A DNA stretch of 8,961 nt from Gemmatimonadaceae bacterium (GTDB lineage Bacteria > Gemmatimonadota > Gemmatimonadetes > Gemmatimonadales > Gemmatimonadaceae): assembly GCA_017881545.1 (NCBI GenBank), contig JADGQU010000072.1, positions 1 through 8,961 of the forward strand. Direction: 5' to 3'. Shown in pieces: positions 1 to 6,954 of the stretch. Below the pieces are notes generated by a model. That model saw only the letters and a program-made list of their open reading frames with translations, had not been told where the DNA came from and did not search any database. Both the position numbers and the translations under genes were made by a program. The stretch's first letter is position 1. Each line of letters opens with the position of its first letter.

Positions 1-1
1 C

Positions 2-76
2 GCATGGCTGTTCAAGCGCGATCGGAGCGGACGATTCGATCTCGCCGCGACGATCCTGATTGGCGTCGTCGAGTAG
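2..76 (+). CDS. C-terminal end of an unidentified protein (partial)
   Basis: An open frame enters from the left edge and ends at a TAG at 74-76, giving 24 residues that begin AWLFKRDRSG and end ILIGVVE. The basic stretch followed by a short hydrophobic tail reads like real protein, and it is in the same orientation as the next gene with a 77 bp gap. Nothing in so short a tail identifies a family. The other two forward frames are less convincing: one stays open to 123 but is very arginine-rich, as out-of-frame GC-rich sequence tends to be. Reality as a coding end is likely but not certain. Confidence 0.45.
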   Translation, partial: AWLFKRDRSGRFDLAATILIGVVE

Positions 77-104
77 CAGAGGGCGATAGCATTCCGTTGG
101 ACAG

Positions 105-144
105 GGGCGGAGGTCAGCCGTAGTTTGGCCACAACCTTCTGCCC
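105..144 (+). promoter_or_regulatory. Imperfect hairpin in the leader of the tricorn-like gene
   Basis: GGGCGGAGGT (105-114) can pair with ACCTTCTGCCC (134-144) with one bulged T at 140 and one G-U pair, giving a stem of about ten pairs and a 19-base loop. It lies between the stop at 76 and the start at 154. The only good Shine-Dalgarno-like run here, GGAGGT (109-114), is inside the stem and about 40 bases from the ATG, so it does not serve that start directly. The structure could end the upstream transcript or be a leader element; there is no T-run after it. The call is weak. Confidence 0.22.
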
Positions 145-153
145 GAGTTCCTC

Positions 154-3100
154 ATGCCGGTCCAGTCAATCCGCCGCGTTGTCACGCGTCTCCTGCCCGT
201 CATCCTCCCACTTCTGTTTGCCGCACCCGACTCTCTCAGCGCGCAAACAGACGCGCCTCTGCTTTTCCGACAGCCGGCACTGAGCGCCAGCGATATCTGC
301 TTCACCTTTGCCGGCGACATCTGGATCGTTCCACGTGCCGGTGGCGCGGCGCGACGTCTCACCGTGTCACCAGGCTCCGAGACCGGCTGCCGATTTTCGC
401 CCGACGGGAAGTGGGTGGCGTACACGAGCACCGCCAATGGAAACGCCGACGTCTACGTCATCGGCGCGAACGGTGGCGCTCCGAAACGGCTGACGTGGCA
501 TCCCGGCAACGATGTCGTCCGCGGCTGGACCCCGGACGGCAAAGTCCTCTACATGTCCGACCGCAAGGGCATCGCCATCACCGCCGCACTCGGCGCGCCC
601 CGCCTTTTCGTGCAGGCAATCGACGGCGTGATGCCGGAGCCGATCAACCTCCCCACCATCTGGGATGGTGCGCTGAGTCCCGACGCCAGCCGGCTCGCCT
701 ACATGCCGTACCCGAACGCCAATCAGATCTGGAAACGCTACAGAGGTGGCCGCACGACGCCGATCTGGATCGCGTCGCTGGCCGACGCGTCGATCGAGAA
801 AATCCCACGCGACAACTCCACCGATCAGTCACCGATGTGGGTGGGCGACACCATCTACTTCCTCTCGGATCGCGACGGCCCGACGACGCTCTACTCCTAC
901 GACACCAAATCCAAACAGGTCGCCCGAGTCATCGACAATACCGGCCTCGACATCAAGAACGCTTCGGCGGGGCCCGGGGCAATCGTGTACGAGCAGTTCG
1001 GCGCGATTCGCACGCACGACCTGGCGACCGGCGCGGACGCCACAGTCCCGATTCGCCTTGAAGGCGAGCTCACCGAGGCGCAGCCGCATTGGGCCGCGGT
1101 TGGCGACCGGCTGCAACACTCCGTCATCTCGCCGTCCGGTGTGCGCGCCGCGTTCGAGGCGCGCGGAGAAATCATCACGGTTCCCGCAAAAAAAGGAGAC
1201 GCTCGCGACATCACGCGAACCGGCGGTGCGACTGAGCGGTTTCCGAGCTGGTCGCCCGATGGGCAGACGCTCGCGTACTTCTCCGATGCGGGCGGGGGCT
1301 ACCACCTGGAGCTTCGCGGTCAGACCGGATTGGCCGAGCCGCGCACGATCAAGCTCGGCGACGACGACACGTACTATTACCTGCCGGTCTGGTCGCCGGA
1401 CGGCAAGCGCATCGGGTACAGCAACTCGCGCGCGGAGATCTGGTACGCCGACGTCGCGACGGGCAAGACCACGCGCGTCGACGTCGATCCGCTCGGCCCG
1501 CAGTTCAGCGAGGGCACGCCCTTCGGGTGGTCGCCGGATTCCCGCTGGATAACCTACGCGCGCTCGATCAAGAACCGGTTGAACGCTGTGTTCGTGTACG
1601 ATCTCCAGAGGGCGGCGGCCACGCAGGTGACGGACGGATTGAGCGACGCGCGCAATCCCGTCTTCGATGCCGGTGGCAAATATCTCTATTTCGTCGCGAG
1701 CACCGACGCCGGGCCGGCGAGCGATTTCAGCATGACCACGTTCGATCACCCGATCACGCGCTCTCTCTACGCGATCGTTCTGCGCAAGGATCTGCCGTCG
1801 CCACTCGCGCCCGAGAGCGACGAGGAGAAGGCGAAGGGTGACAGCGCCGCCAAGAGCAGCGCGAAAGCAGCCGCCGGTGATGTCAAAGGCGCGCAGGAAG
1901 CGAAGCCGGGGAAGGACAGCGCCAACAAGGTGACAGCGCCCGAGCCGGTGCGCATCGACTTCGACGCGATCGATCAGCGCACGATCCCGCTTCCGGCGCC
2001 GCCGCGCAACTATGTCAGCGTCGTCGCCGGAAAAGCGGGGAACGTCATCCTGGCCGAGGATCCGCTGGTGCCCGTCGATCTCCAGGAGAACGGGCCGTCA
2101 CATCTCAACCTGCACAAGTTCGATCTCAGCGAGCGAAAGACTGATCAGCTGATTGCCGACGTCAGCGACTTCGACGTTTCGCGCGACGGTGAGAAGCTGC
2201 TCTACAAGCAGAAGGGCAACTGGGCAATCGCCGCGATTGCGCAGCCGATCAAGCCGGGTGATGGAGGCCTCAACACGGGCAACATCCAGGTCGAGACGGA
2301 TCCACGCGCCGAGTGGACCGAGATGTACCACGACGCGTTCCGGCTGCAGCGCGCGTTTTTCTACGATCCCAATTATCACGGACTCGATCTCGCCGCGGCC
2401 GAGAAGTACTACGCGCGCTGGCTGAGCGGGCTCGGCAGCCGCGCCGATCTCGACTATCTGTTCCAGGAGATATTTGGCAACCTCACCGTTGGTCACCTCT
2501 TCGTCGGCGGACCACCGGGAAACCCCGACAGAGCACCGGCGAACGGACTGCTGGGCGCCGATTACGGAATCGACAACGGTCGCTGGCGTTTCTCGAAAGT
2601 CTACGCCGGCGAGAACTGGAATCCTCAGCTTCGCGCGCCACTGACGCAGCCTGGCGTGAACGTGCACACGGGTGAATACCTCCTTGCTGTCGATGGACGG
2701 CCCCTCACGTCGAGCGAGAACGTCGATGAGGCGCTCGAGGGAACCGCGGGGAAATCCGTGGTGCTCCGCGTCGGCCCTAGCGCGAATGGAACGGGCGCGC
2801 GCGATGTGACCGTCGTGCCTTTGCCGAGTGAGGCGATGCTCAGGCATCTCGCCTGGGTGGATGAGAATCGGCGCACCGTCGACAAGCTCTCGGGCGGGAA
2901 GCTGGCTTACATCTATGTGCCCAACACGGCGAACGAAGGATACACGAGCTTCAATCGCTACTTCTTTGCGCAGCAGGACAAACTCGGCGCCGTCGTCGAC
3001 GAGCGCTTCAACACCGGCGGAAACATCGCCGACTACATGGTGGATTACCTTCGCCGCGATGCGCCCTTCAACTGGGTGACTTCGCGCTACGGCGACGACA

Positions 3101-3528
3101 CGCCGATTCCTGCCGGCGCGATCTACGGCCCGAAGGCGATGCTGATCAACGAGTACGCGGGCTCAGGCGGTGACGAGCTGCCATGGCTTTTCCGGCGCTA
3201 CAAGGTTGGTCCGCTCATCGGCAAACGGACATGGGGCGGACTCGTTGGAATCGGCGGATATCCTGCGCTCATGGATGGTGGAACCGTGACTGCACCGCGC
3301 GTCGCGCTCTGGACGGCAGAGGGAGAATACGCAGTCGAGAATCGCGGAGTGCCGCCGGACGTGGAAGTGGATCTCAGCCCGTCGGCGTGGCGCGCGGGAC
3401 ACGACACTCAGCTCGAGATGGCGGTGTCGACGTTAATGCAGACTTTGGCGAAGAGTCCAGCTGTGGCGGCGAGGCGTCCCGCATTCCCGACATGGGCGCG
3501 GGGGCACACGCCGCAGCAGACACCGTAG
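154..3528 (+). CDS. Exported tricorn-like serine protease, peptidase family S41
   Basis: A 1124-residue protein with the full tricorn architecture. Residues 1-31 look like a Sec signal peptide (RR, then a hydrophobic core, ending LSA before QTD), so it is probably periplasmic or secreted. Beta-propeller sequence follows with PD40-type motifs at about 81 (FSPDG), 366 (WSPDG), 413 (WSPDG) and 459 (WSPDS). A charged Lys/Ala/Glu-rich linker occupies about 554-595, then the C1 region, a PDZ domain at about 798-890 and the S41 core at about 915-1085. Proposed catalytic residues are H781 (TVGHLFV), S1004 (AGSGGDE) and E1062 (VENRGVPPD). Their spacings of 223 and 58 match the 219 and 58 of Thermoplasma tricorn (H746, S965, E1023). 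Known family members cut short peptides; the bacterial substrate is unknown. The ATG at 154 has no good Shine-Dalgarno, but an in-frame stop at 121-123 and the signal peptide fix it. The gene converges on the TonB-domain gene. Confidence 0.95.
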   Translation: MPVQSIRRVVTRLLPVILPLLFAAPDSLSAQTDAPLLFRQPALSASDICFTFAGDIWIVPRAGGAARRLTVSPGSETGCRFSPDGKWVAYTSTANGNADVYVIGANGGAPKRLTWHPGNDVVRGWTPDGKVLYMSDRKGIAITAALGAPRLFVQAIDGVMPEPINLPTIWDGALSPDASRLAYMPYPNANQIWKRYRGGRTTPIWIASLADASIEKIPRDNSTDQSPMWVGDTIYFLSDRDGPTTLYSYDTKSKQVARVIDNTGLDIKNASAGPGAIVYEQFGAIRTHDLATGADATVPIRLEGELTEAQPHWAAVGDRLQHSVISPSGVRAAFEARGEIITVPAKKGDARDITRTGGATERFPSWSPDGQTLAYFSDAGGGYHLELRGQTGLAEPRTIKLGDDDTYYYLPVWSPDGKRIGYSNSRAEIWYADVATGKTTRVDVDPLGPQFSEGTPFGWSPDSRWITYARSIKNRLNAVFVYDLQRAAATQVTDGLSDARNPVFDAGGKYLYFVASTDAGPASDFSMTTFDHPITRSLYAIVLRKDLPSPLAPESDEEKAKGDSAAKSSAKAAAGDVKGAQEAKPGKDSANKVTAPEPVRIDFDAIDQRTIPLPAPPRNYVSVVAGKAGNVILAEDPLVPVDLQENGPSHLNLHKFDLSERKTDQLIADVSDFDVSRDGEKLLYKQKGNWAIAAIAQPIKPGDGGLNTGNIQVETDPRAEWTEMYHDAFRLQRAFFYDPNYHGLDLAAAEKYYARWLSGLGSRADLDYLFQEIFGNLTVGHLFVGGPPGNPDRAPANGLLGADYGIDNGRWRFSKVYAGENWNPQLRAPLTQPGVNVHTGEYLLAVDGRPLTSSENVDEALEGTAGKSVVLRVGPSANGTGARDVTVVPLPSEAMLRHLAWVDENRRTVDKLSGGKLAYIYVPNTANEGYTSFNRYFFAQQDKLGAVVDERFNTGGNIADYMVDYLRRDAPFNWVTSRYGDDTPIPAGAIYGPKAMLINEYAGSGGDELPWLFRRYKVGPLIGKRTWGGLVGIGGYPALMDGGTVTAPRVALWTAEGEYAVENRGVPPDVEVDLSPSAWRAGHDTQLEMAVSTLMQTLAKSPAVAARRPAFPTWARGHTPQQTP

Positions 3529-3530
3529 AG

Positions 3531-3548
3531 AGGCGACGGCTATCGCCT
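3531..3548. terminator. Short inverted repeat between convergent genes
   Basis: AGGCGA (3531-3536) and TCGCCT (3543-3548) form a perfect six-pair stem with a six-base loop. The repeat starts three bases after the stop of the protease gene (3526-3528) and spans the stop of the opposing TonB-domain gene (3540-3542). Its place between two converging genes suits a bidirectional transcription end. There is no T-run on either side, and the 3' end of the minus-strand gene forms one arm, so chance is a real alternative. Confidence 0.3.
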
Positions 3549-4370
3549 GCCGCCCCTCCGGGTTGGGACCTCGAACGGTTTAACCGGCAGCACTGCGTTC
3601 AGCTTGAAATCGATCGGGTACTGCACGAGCTGCTCGATCTTGTGCCCCTCGAGCTCCGCGGGTGTGAACTCCATTGTCTTCACCGCGGCCATGGCAGCGT
3701 CGGCGAAATCCTTGAAGGTCGCCTGCGTACAGGTGATGGATTCGGGCTTTGCGTGTCCCGAAGTATCGACCACGAACTGAACGATCGCGGAGCCGCTTTG
3801 CCCGGTGAGCCTCGCGGTGCGCGGATAGACGAAGTTGACGTGCTTCGCCAGCGCGATCGGCTTCTCCGTCACGGGGCCCAGCCGCAGCAACTCGGCCTCG
3901 GTGAGTGTGGTTGCGGCAGCCGCACCCTTGGCGAGCAGATCGAGAAATTCCTCCATCCCGTTCAGGTCGGTTACGACAGTGCGCGAGATGCCATTGGTGT
4001 CGGCGACGGTGAGCACGAACCCGATCGTCGCGCTGTCCGCGGCGTACGGCTGGACGAGTATCGCGTTCCCCAGCACGTACTGCATGCGCGTCGGCTTGTC
4101 GAGCTCGGAGAACACCATCGCCTGCCACGCTCTGACTGAGTCGGCGCCCAGCTCGGGGCCGGTGAGGCGCGAGGTGTCGAGTTGACTGTACAGCCTGACG
4201 GTGCGGGCGGAGGAAACTTCGATGCGGGTGCGGAACCGTCCCATCTTGAGGGAACGCACTTGGCGCCAGTTCGTTTGCGCGTGGATTGCGGGAGGGCCGA
4301 GGGGTGGGGTCGCAGTGACTACAAAGGCGCCACTGAGTGCGCCGAGCACGATGCTGACTGAATGTCTCAT
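3540..4370 (-). CDS. Exported protein with TonB C-terminal domain
   Basis: A 276-residue protein. Residues 1-31 look like a signal peptide (hydrophobic 6-20, cleavage near AIHA before Q). The middle, about 32-175, matches no domain I recognise. Residues about 180-257 have the TonB C-terminal pattern: FVYPRTARLTGQSG, then IVQFVVDTSGHA, then DAAMAAVKTMEFTPAELEG, then YPIDFKL. This domain in true TonB contacts outer-membrane receptors and passes on energy from ExbB/ExbD. Here the uncleaved N-terminal anchor and the proline-rich spacer of classical TonB are missing, so it is better read as a periplasmic protein carrying the domain than as a working energy transducer. The tail ends in RRGGRR. A strong AGGAGG lies four bases before the ATG. 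It follows ruvB by 52 bp in the same direction and may share its transcript. Confidence 0.85.
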   Translation of the reverse strand: MRHSVSIVLGALSGAFVVTATPPLGPPAIHAQTNWRQVRSLKMGRFRTRIEVSSARTVRLYSQLDTSRLTGPELGADSVRAWQAMVFSELDKPTRMQYVLGNAILVQPYAADSATIGFVLTVADTNGISRTVVTDLNGMEEFLDLLAKGAAAATTLTEAELLRLGPVTEKPIALAKHVNFVYPRTARLTGQSGSAIVQFVVDTSGHAKPESITCTQATFKDFADAAMAAVKTMEFTPAELEGHKIEQLVQYPIDFKLNAVLPVKPFEVPTRRGGRR

Positions 4371-4374
4371 CGGT

Positions 4375-4380
4375 CCTCCT
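4375..4380 (-). promoter_or_regulatory. Shine-Dalgarno of the TonB-domain gene
   Basis: On the minus strand AAGGAGGACCG directly precedes the ATG at 4370. The perfect AGGAGG core lies four bases from the start and settles that start. It is the strongest ribosome-binding site in the window, and gives this gene its own translation signal even if it is transcribed with ruvB. Confidence 0.75.
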
Positions 4381-4422
4381 TCTTCCCGCGACGGGTGCGC
4401 GGAGTCCCTCGCCGCTTACAAT

Positions 4423-5457
4423 CTAGAACAACGTCGGCTGCTGAGTGCCATTCGTTACATTCGGCGGATTGAACCCAAAGTGCCTGTACGCCTGCGCCGT
4501 CGCCACTCGGCCGCGCGGAGTGCGCTGGAGAAAACCGTTCTGAACCAGGAACGGCTCGTAAACCTCCTCGAGCGTGCCGACGTCCTCGCCCACGGCCGCG
4601 GCGATCGTGCTGACGCCAACCGGCCCGCCGTCGAACTTCTCGATGATCGTCTTGAGAATGCGCGAGTCCATGTCGTCGAGCCCGAACTGATCTACCTCGA
4701 GCAACTGAAGGGCGTCGGCGGCGACTTTGCGGTCGATGCTTCCGCCGGCCCGGACCTGCGCGAAGTCGCGAATGCGGCGCAATAGTCTATTCGCGACGCG
4801 CGGAGTTCCGCGCGATCTCTTGGCGATCTCCCTCGCTCCGTCCTCGTCGATCTCCACCTGCATCACTTCGGCCGTGCGATGTACGATCTGCTCGAGATCG
4901 GCGGGCGGATAAAAATTGAGTCGCATCTCGATCCCGAAGCGCGCGCGCATCGGTGGCGTGAGCATGCCAAGGCGGGTGGTCGCGCCGATCAGGGTGAACT
5001 TCTCGATCGGCATGACGATCGTCTGCGCCTTGGGTCCTTCGGACAGGCGGATGTCGATGCGATAGTCCTCCATCGCCGGATAGAGGAACTCCTCGATGAT
5101 GGGCCGAAGCCGATGGATCTCATCGATGAAGAGGATATCCCCCTCACGCAGATTGGTGAGCGTGCCCACGAGGTCGCCGGGTTTTTCGAGCGCCGGTCCC
5201 GAAGTGTTGCGGATATTGACGCCGAGCTCACGCGCAATGAGTTCAGCAAGAGTGGTCTTGCCGAGGCCGGGTGGGCCGAAGAATAGCGTGTGGTCGAGCG
5301 GCTCACGGCGCGCGAGCGCGGCGTCTATATAGATGCGAAGTGATTCCTTCACGCGGTCCTGCCCGATGAACTCGGACAGGCGCTGAGGGCGGAGCGAGAG
5401 CTCGACTACGCTCTCCTCCGGAATGATTTCAGGAGTGGTTACTTCGGCGCGGGACAT
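4423..5457 (-). CDS. ruvB: Holliday junction branch migration ATPase RuvB
   Basis: A 344-residue protein, the usual RuvB length. It is the AAA+ motor that, with RuvA, drives branch migration of Holliday junctions in recombinational repair. Visible motifs: LRPQRLSEFIGQ near 22-33, Walker A GPPGLGKTT (61-69), Walker B ILFIDEIH (108-115), sensor 1 GATTR (158-162), the arginine-finger segment MRARFG (170-175), sensor 2 GTPRVANRLLRR (217-228), and the C-terminal winged helix with EPFLVQNGFLQRTPRGR (301-317). All expected motor residues are present. The open frame extends 45 codons further upstream to 5592, but that part is unlike RuvB and overlaps the lipoprotein gene's end, so the ATG at 5457 is chosen; typical RuvB proteins begin shortly before the LRP segment. 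No clear Shine-Dalgarno precedes it. ruvA and ruvC are not adjacent. Confidence 0.98.
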   Translation of the reverse strand: MSRAEVTTPEIIPEESVVELSLRPQRLSEFIGQDRVKESLRIYIDAALARREPLDHTLFFGPPGLGKTTLAELIARELGVNIRNTSGPALEKPGDLVGTLTNLREGDILFIDEIHRLRPIIEEFLYPAMEDYRIDIRLSEGPKAQTIVMPIEKFTLIGATTRLGMLTPPMRARFGIEMRLNFYPPADLEQIVHRTAEVMQVEIDEDGAREIAKRSRGTPRVANRLLRRIRDFAQVRAGGSIDRKVAADALQLLEVDQFGLDDMDSRILKTIIEKFDGGPVGVSTIAAAVGEDVGTLEEVYEPFLVQNGFLQRTPRGRVATAQAYRHFGFNPPNVTNGTQQPTLF

Positions 5458-5498
5458 TGCGATTAATCTGCTGTCGGACCAGCGGGTTGACCTAGAGG

Positions 5499-5504
5499 AT
5501 AATA
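5499..5504 (-). promoter_or_regulatory. Possible -10 element upstream of ruvB
   Basis: The minus strand reads TATTAT, five of six matches to TATAAT, in an AT-rich patch of the otherwise GC-rich 109 bp gap before ruvB. It would start transcription about 35 bases before the ATG. No convincing TTGACA-like -35 is seen at 16-18 bases upstream, where the sequence is GTGGCC or TGGCCT, and there is no extended -10 TG. The call rests on one element and position alone. Confidence 0.28.
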
Positions 5505-5566
5505 CTGTAGCGATCCCCCGAGGCCACGCCATATCAGGGAATGAGAGATTTCCAGCCTCCCGGCTC

Positions 5567-6001
5567 CTATTGCGTTCGTGGAAGACCGCCAATCAACCGG
5601 TGAAAGGACTGGGCGTGCGGAAATGCAATCAGTCCGCCCGGCGACGTGTCTCTCCCGGAGCCCGCCAAAGTGTTCGATGATGTGAGAGTTCCGTCGAACG
5701 TCTCGATCTGCCCGTTATCGAACGTAGTCACCAGGTGAATCCTGTTTCCCGATGCCGTACCGGTTGTGTTCGTCAGTCCGCACGCGAGCGCTTCGCCGCA
5801 CCAGCTCCCCTGACCAGATATGGTCGACTGGCCAGATATGATCGACGTGCTTAGCGCGAGCGTTATCTCGAGAGAGCTTCCAGGAATGGAGCTGTTTTCC
5901 TGCCATACGCCGACAATCGACTCTGGGCCGATCGAGTCCGAACAACCATTCACGGCCACTGCCAACAGCAACACGGACGTCACTAACATCACCTGGCGCA
6001 T
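5567..6001 (-). CDS. Small predicted lipoprotein, function unknown
   Basis: A 144-residue protein. Residues 1-19 form a lipoprotein signal (MRQVMLVTSVLLLAVAVNG) with the lipobox VNGC and lipidated Cys at 20, so it should be anchored to a membrane facing the periplasm or outside. The mature part starts with IVGVWQ at 29-34 and is rich in Ser, Thr and Gly with alternating hydrophobic residues, as in a small beta-barrel or beta-sandwich; the GVWQ start recalls lipocalin-like small lipoproteins, but I cannot assign a family. C68 and C74 (WCGEALACG) could form a disulfide. Residues 53-64 hold a six-residue tandem repeat, SIISGQ then STISGQ. A GGAGGGG ribosome-binding site ends a few bases before the ATG. 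It lies 109 bp upstream of ruvB, probably by chance of order and not function. Confidence 0.8.
   Translation of the reverse strand: MRQVMLVTSVLLLAVAVNGCSDSIGPESIVGVWQENSSIPGSSLEITLALSTSIISGQSTISGQGSWCGEALACGLTNTTGTASGNRIHLVTTFDNGQIETFDGTLTSSNTLAGSGRDTSPGGLIAFPHAQSFHRLIGGLPRTQ
5814..5849. repeat. 18-bp imperfect tandem duplication inside the lipoprotein gene
   Basis: Two adjacent 18-base units, 5814-5831 and 5832-5849, both begin CCAGATATG followed by GTCGAC or ATCGAC. They agree at 15 of 18 positions. As the period is a multiple of three the frame is kept, and the two units encode SIISGQ and STISGQ at residues 53-64. It reads as a small in-frame slippage or duplication event. Confidence 0.8.
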
Positions 6002-6004
6002 GAG

Positions 6005-6011
6005 CCCCTCC
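6005..6011 (-). promoter_or_regulatory. Shine-Dalgarno of the lipoprotein gene
   Basis: The minus strand reads GGAGGGGCTC immediately before the ATG at 6001. The GGAGG core sits five bases from the start and supports the first ATG over the in-frame ATG four codons on, which would shorten the lipoprotein signal and cost it the basic residue at position 2. Confidence 0.6.
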
Positions 6012-6042
6012 GATACGATTACATCGCCACCGTCAGCGCAGA

Positions 6043-6065
6043 GGGGGGCAACTCCCGTGCCCCCT
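6043..6065 (-). terminator. GC-rich hairpin downstream of the CARDB gene
   Basis: GGGGGGCA (6043-6050) pairs with TGCCCCCT (6058-6065): seven Watson-Crick pairs plus one G-U around a seven-base loop. It lies about 50 bases past the stop of the CARDB gene and before the lipoprotein gene, where a transcription end would be expected. The minus strand continues CTCTGCGC, not a T-run, so it is not a classical intrinsic terminator; it could end transcription weakly, protect a 3' end, or lie in the lipoprotein gene's upstream region. Confidence 0.4.
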
Positions 6066-6115
6066 AGTGCATGTAAGCGTCCGACGAGCTCGTCTGAAAT
6101 GATCTCAGCGGGCGG

Positions 6116-6943
6116 TCACAGCGTCTTGTCCACCAGGTTGTTCGTCTCGTCCAATTCGTCTACGTGACGGGGCAGGTCGAGGAAGACCCTTACCCAGGTG
6201 TGGACGACCGACAACTGGTCGCCACCAATGTGGAAGACATACGTCTGGCCGGGCGCAAGAGCGCCAATCTCGTGCATCGGAACCATCTCGGGCCAACCCG
6301 TTAGTCCCGGAGCTTCGGTGGAAGCCGTGCCCCACGCCTGGAACGCCGGAGCAGGCGCATTCCCGGAATTGATCACCGTCACTTTGACCTGATAGGTCTC
6401 ACCAAACGTGCCTGATTTTTCTCGCTCGATGCTCTTGACCGCCAGGTCCGGACAGGGCCGAGCGACTGTCACGGCGACGGTGTTGTTGTCGTCGTGCAAT
6501 TCCGGAACGACATTCGAAGGATCGACGACGACCTTGATGTCACGCGTCTCCTTGCACCTGGGTACGTTGGACACCGGCATCACGGCGAATGCCTTCGACT
6601 CTCCTCCACCCAGACTCGCCTGGTAGACAGACTGCACCAGGGCGCCGCCAAGATAGACATCCATCCGGACCGGTGGAGTGTTGATGGCATTGGGCGACAC
6701 CGTGAATTTGCCGGGATTGATGCCGATGCCGCCGCGGTTCTGGAGTGTAAAGACGATCTGACCGAGACCCGACAAGCCGACGTCCTTGACGGTCAGGTCT
6801 ACCGACGTTTTGAGTCGGTCGGCTTCGAGTGATCCAGGCTCGACGCGAATAGCGGCGCGCGTTGGCTGAGCACGCATTGGCGACATCGGACCAAAACTGA
6901 GCGCGCCGAGGATGAAACACTGCAGAACCGTTGGCCTGATCAT
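6116..6943 (-). CDS. Exported protein with two CARDB-like domains
   Basis: A 275-residue protein. Residues 1-25 look like a signal peptide (hydrophobic 5-18, ending MRA before Q). Two Ig-like beta-sandwich repeats of the CARDB type follow, at about 47-160 and 165-275. Each ends with the family's typical acidic turn: VDPSNVVPELHDDNN (140-154) and DLPRHVDELDETNN (256-269). Within each, the strand with an NRG or NSG turn (69-71, 192-194) is also typical. CARDB domains are extracellular adhesion or binding modules with no catalytic activity; what this one binds cannot be told. There is no C-terminal sorting signal or membrane segment, so it is probably periplasmic or secreted. A start 12 codons earlier (6979) is possible, but GGGGAGA sits five bases before the chosen ATG and the signal peptide is better from there. 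Confidence 0.82.
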   Translation of the reverse strand: MIRPTVLQCFILGALSFGPMSPMRAQPTRAAIRVEPGSLEADRLKTSVDLTVKDVGLSGLGQIVFTLQNRGGIGINPGKFTVSPNAINTPPVRMDVYLGGALVQSVYQASLGGGESKAFAVMPVSNVPRCKETRDIKVVVDPSNVVPELHDDNNTVAVTVARPCPDLAVKSIEREKSGTFGETYQVKVTVINSGNAPAPAFQAWGTASTEAPGLTGWPEMVPMHEIGALAPGQTYVFHIGGDQLSVVHTWVRVFLDLPRHVDELDETNNLVDKTL

Positions 6944-6947
6944 CACG

Positions 6948-6954
6948 TCTCCCC
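6948..6954 (-). promoter_or_regulatory. Shine-Dalgarno deciding the CARDB gene start
   Basis: On the minus strand GGGGAGACGTG runs straight into the ATG at 6943. The GGAG core lies five bases from that ATG, favouring it over the upstream in-frame ATG at 6979. Its first G residues also take part in a hairpin described separately. Confidence 0.6.

Noticed and set aside
97..126. TTGGAC with TAGTTT 18 bases downstream as a promoter for the protease gene
   Set aside because: The -10 candidate matches only three of six consensus bases; in this background such pairs arise by chance.
829..1749. Open frame of 306 codons on the minus strand within the protease gene
   Set aside because: It is fully antisense to the well-supported tricorn-like gene, is rich in Arg, Ala and Val as expected from GC-rich shadow frames, and shows no domain or Shine-Dalgarno.
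2098..2847. Open frame of 249 codons on the minus strand
   Set aside because: It is antisense to the C1 and PDZ regions of the protease and is explained by codon-position GC bias.
3183..4139. Open frame of 318 codons on the plus strand across the convergent junction
   Set aside because: It overlaps the end of the protease in another frame and runs antisense through the TonB-domain gene; the product has shadow-like composition and no recognisable fold.
5551..5566. AGCC/GGCT stem-loop after the lipoprotein stop
   Set aside because: It has only four pairs with a four-base loop and no T-run, which is expected by chance in GC-rich sequence.
5458..5592. N-terminal extension of RuvB to 5592
   Set aside because: The 45 extra residues do not resemble RuvB, overlap the 3' end of the lipoprotein gene, and would make the protein longer than the family norm.
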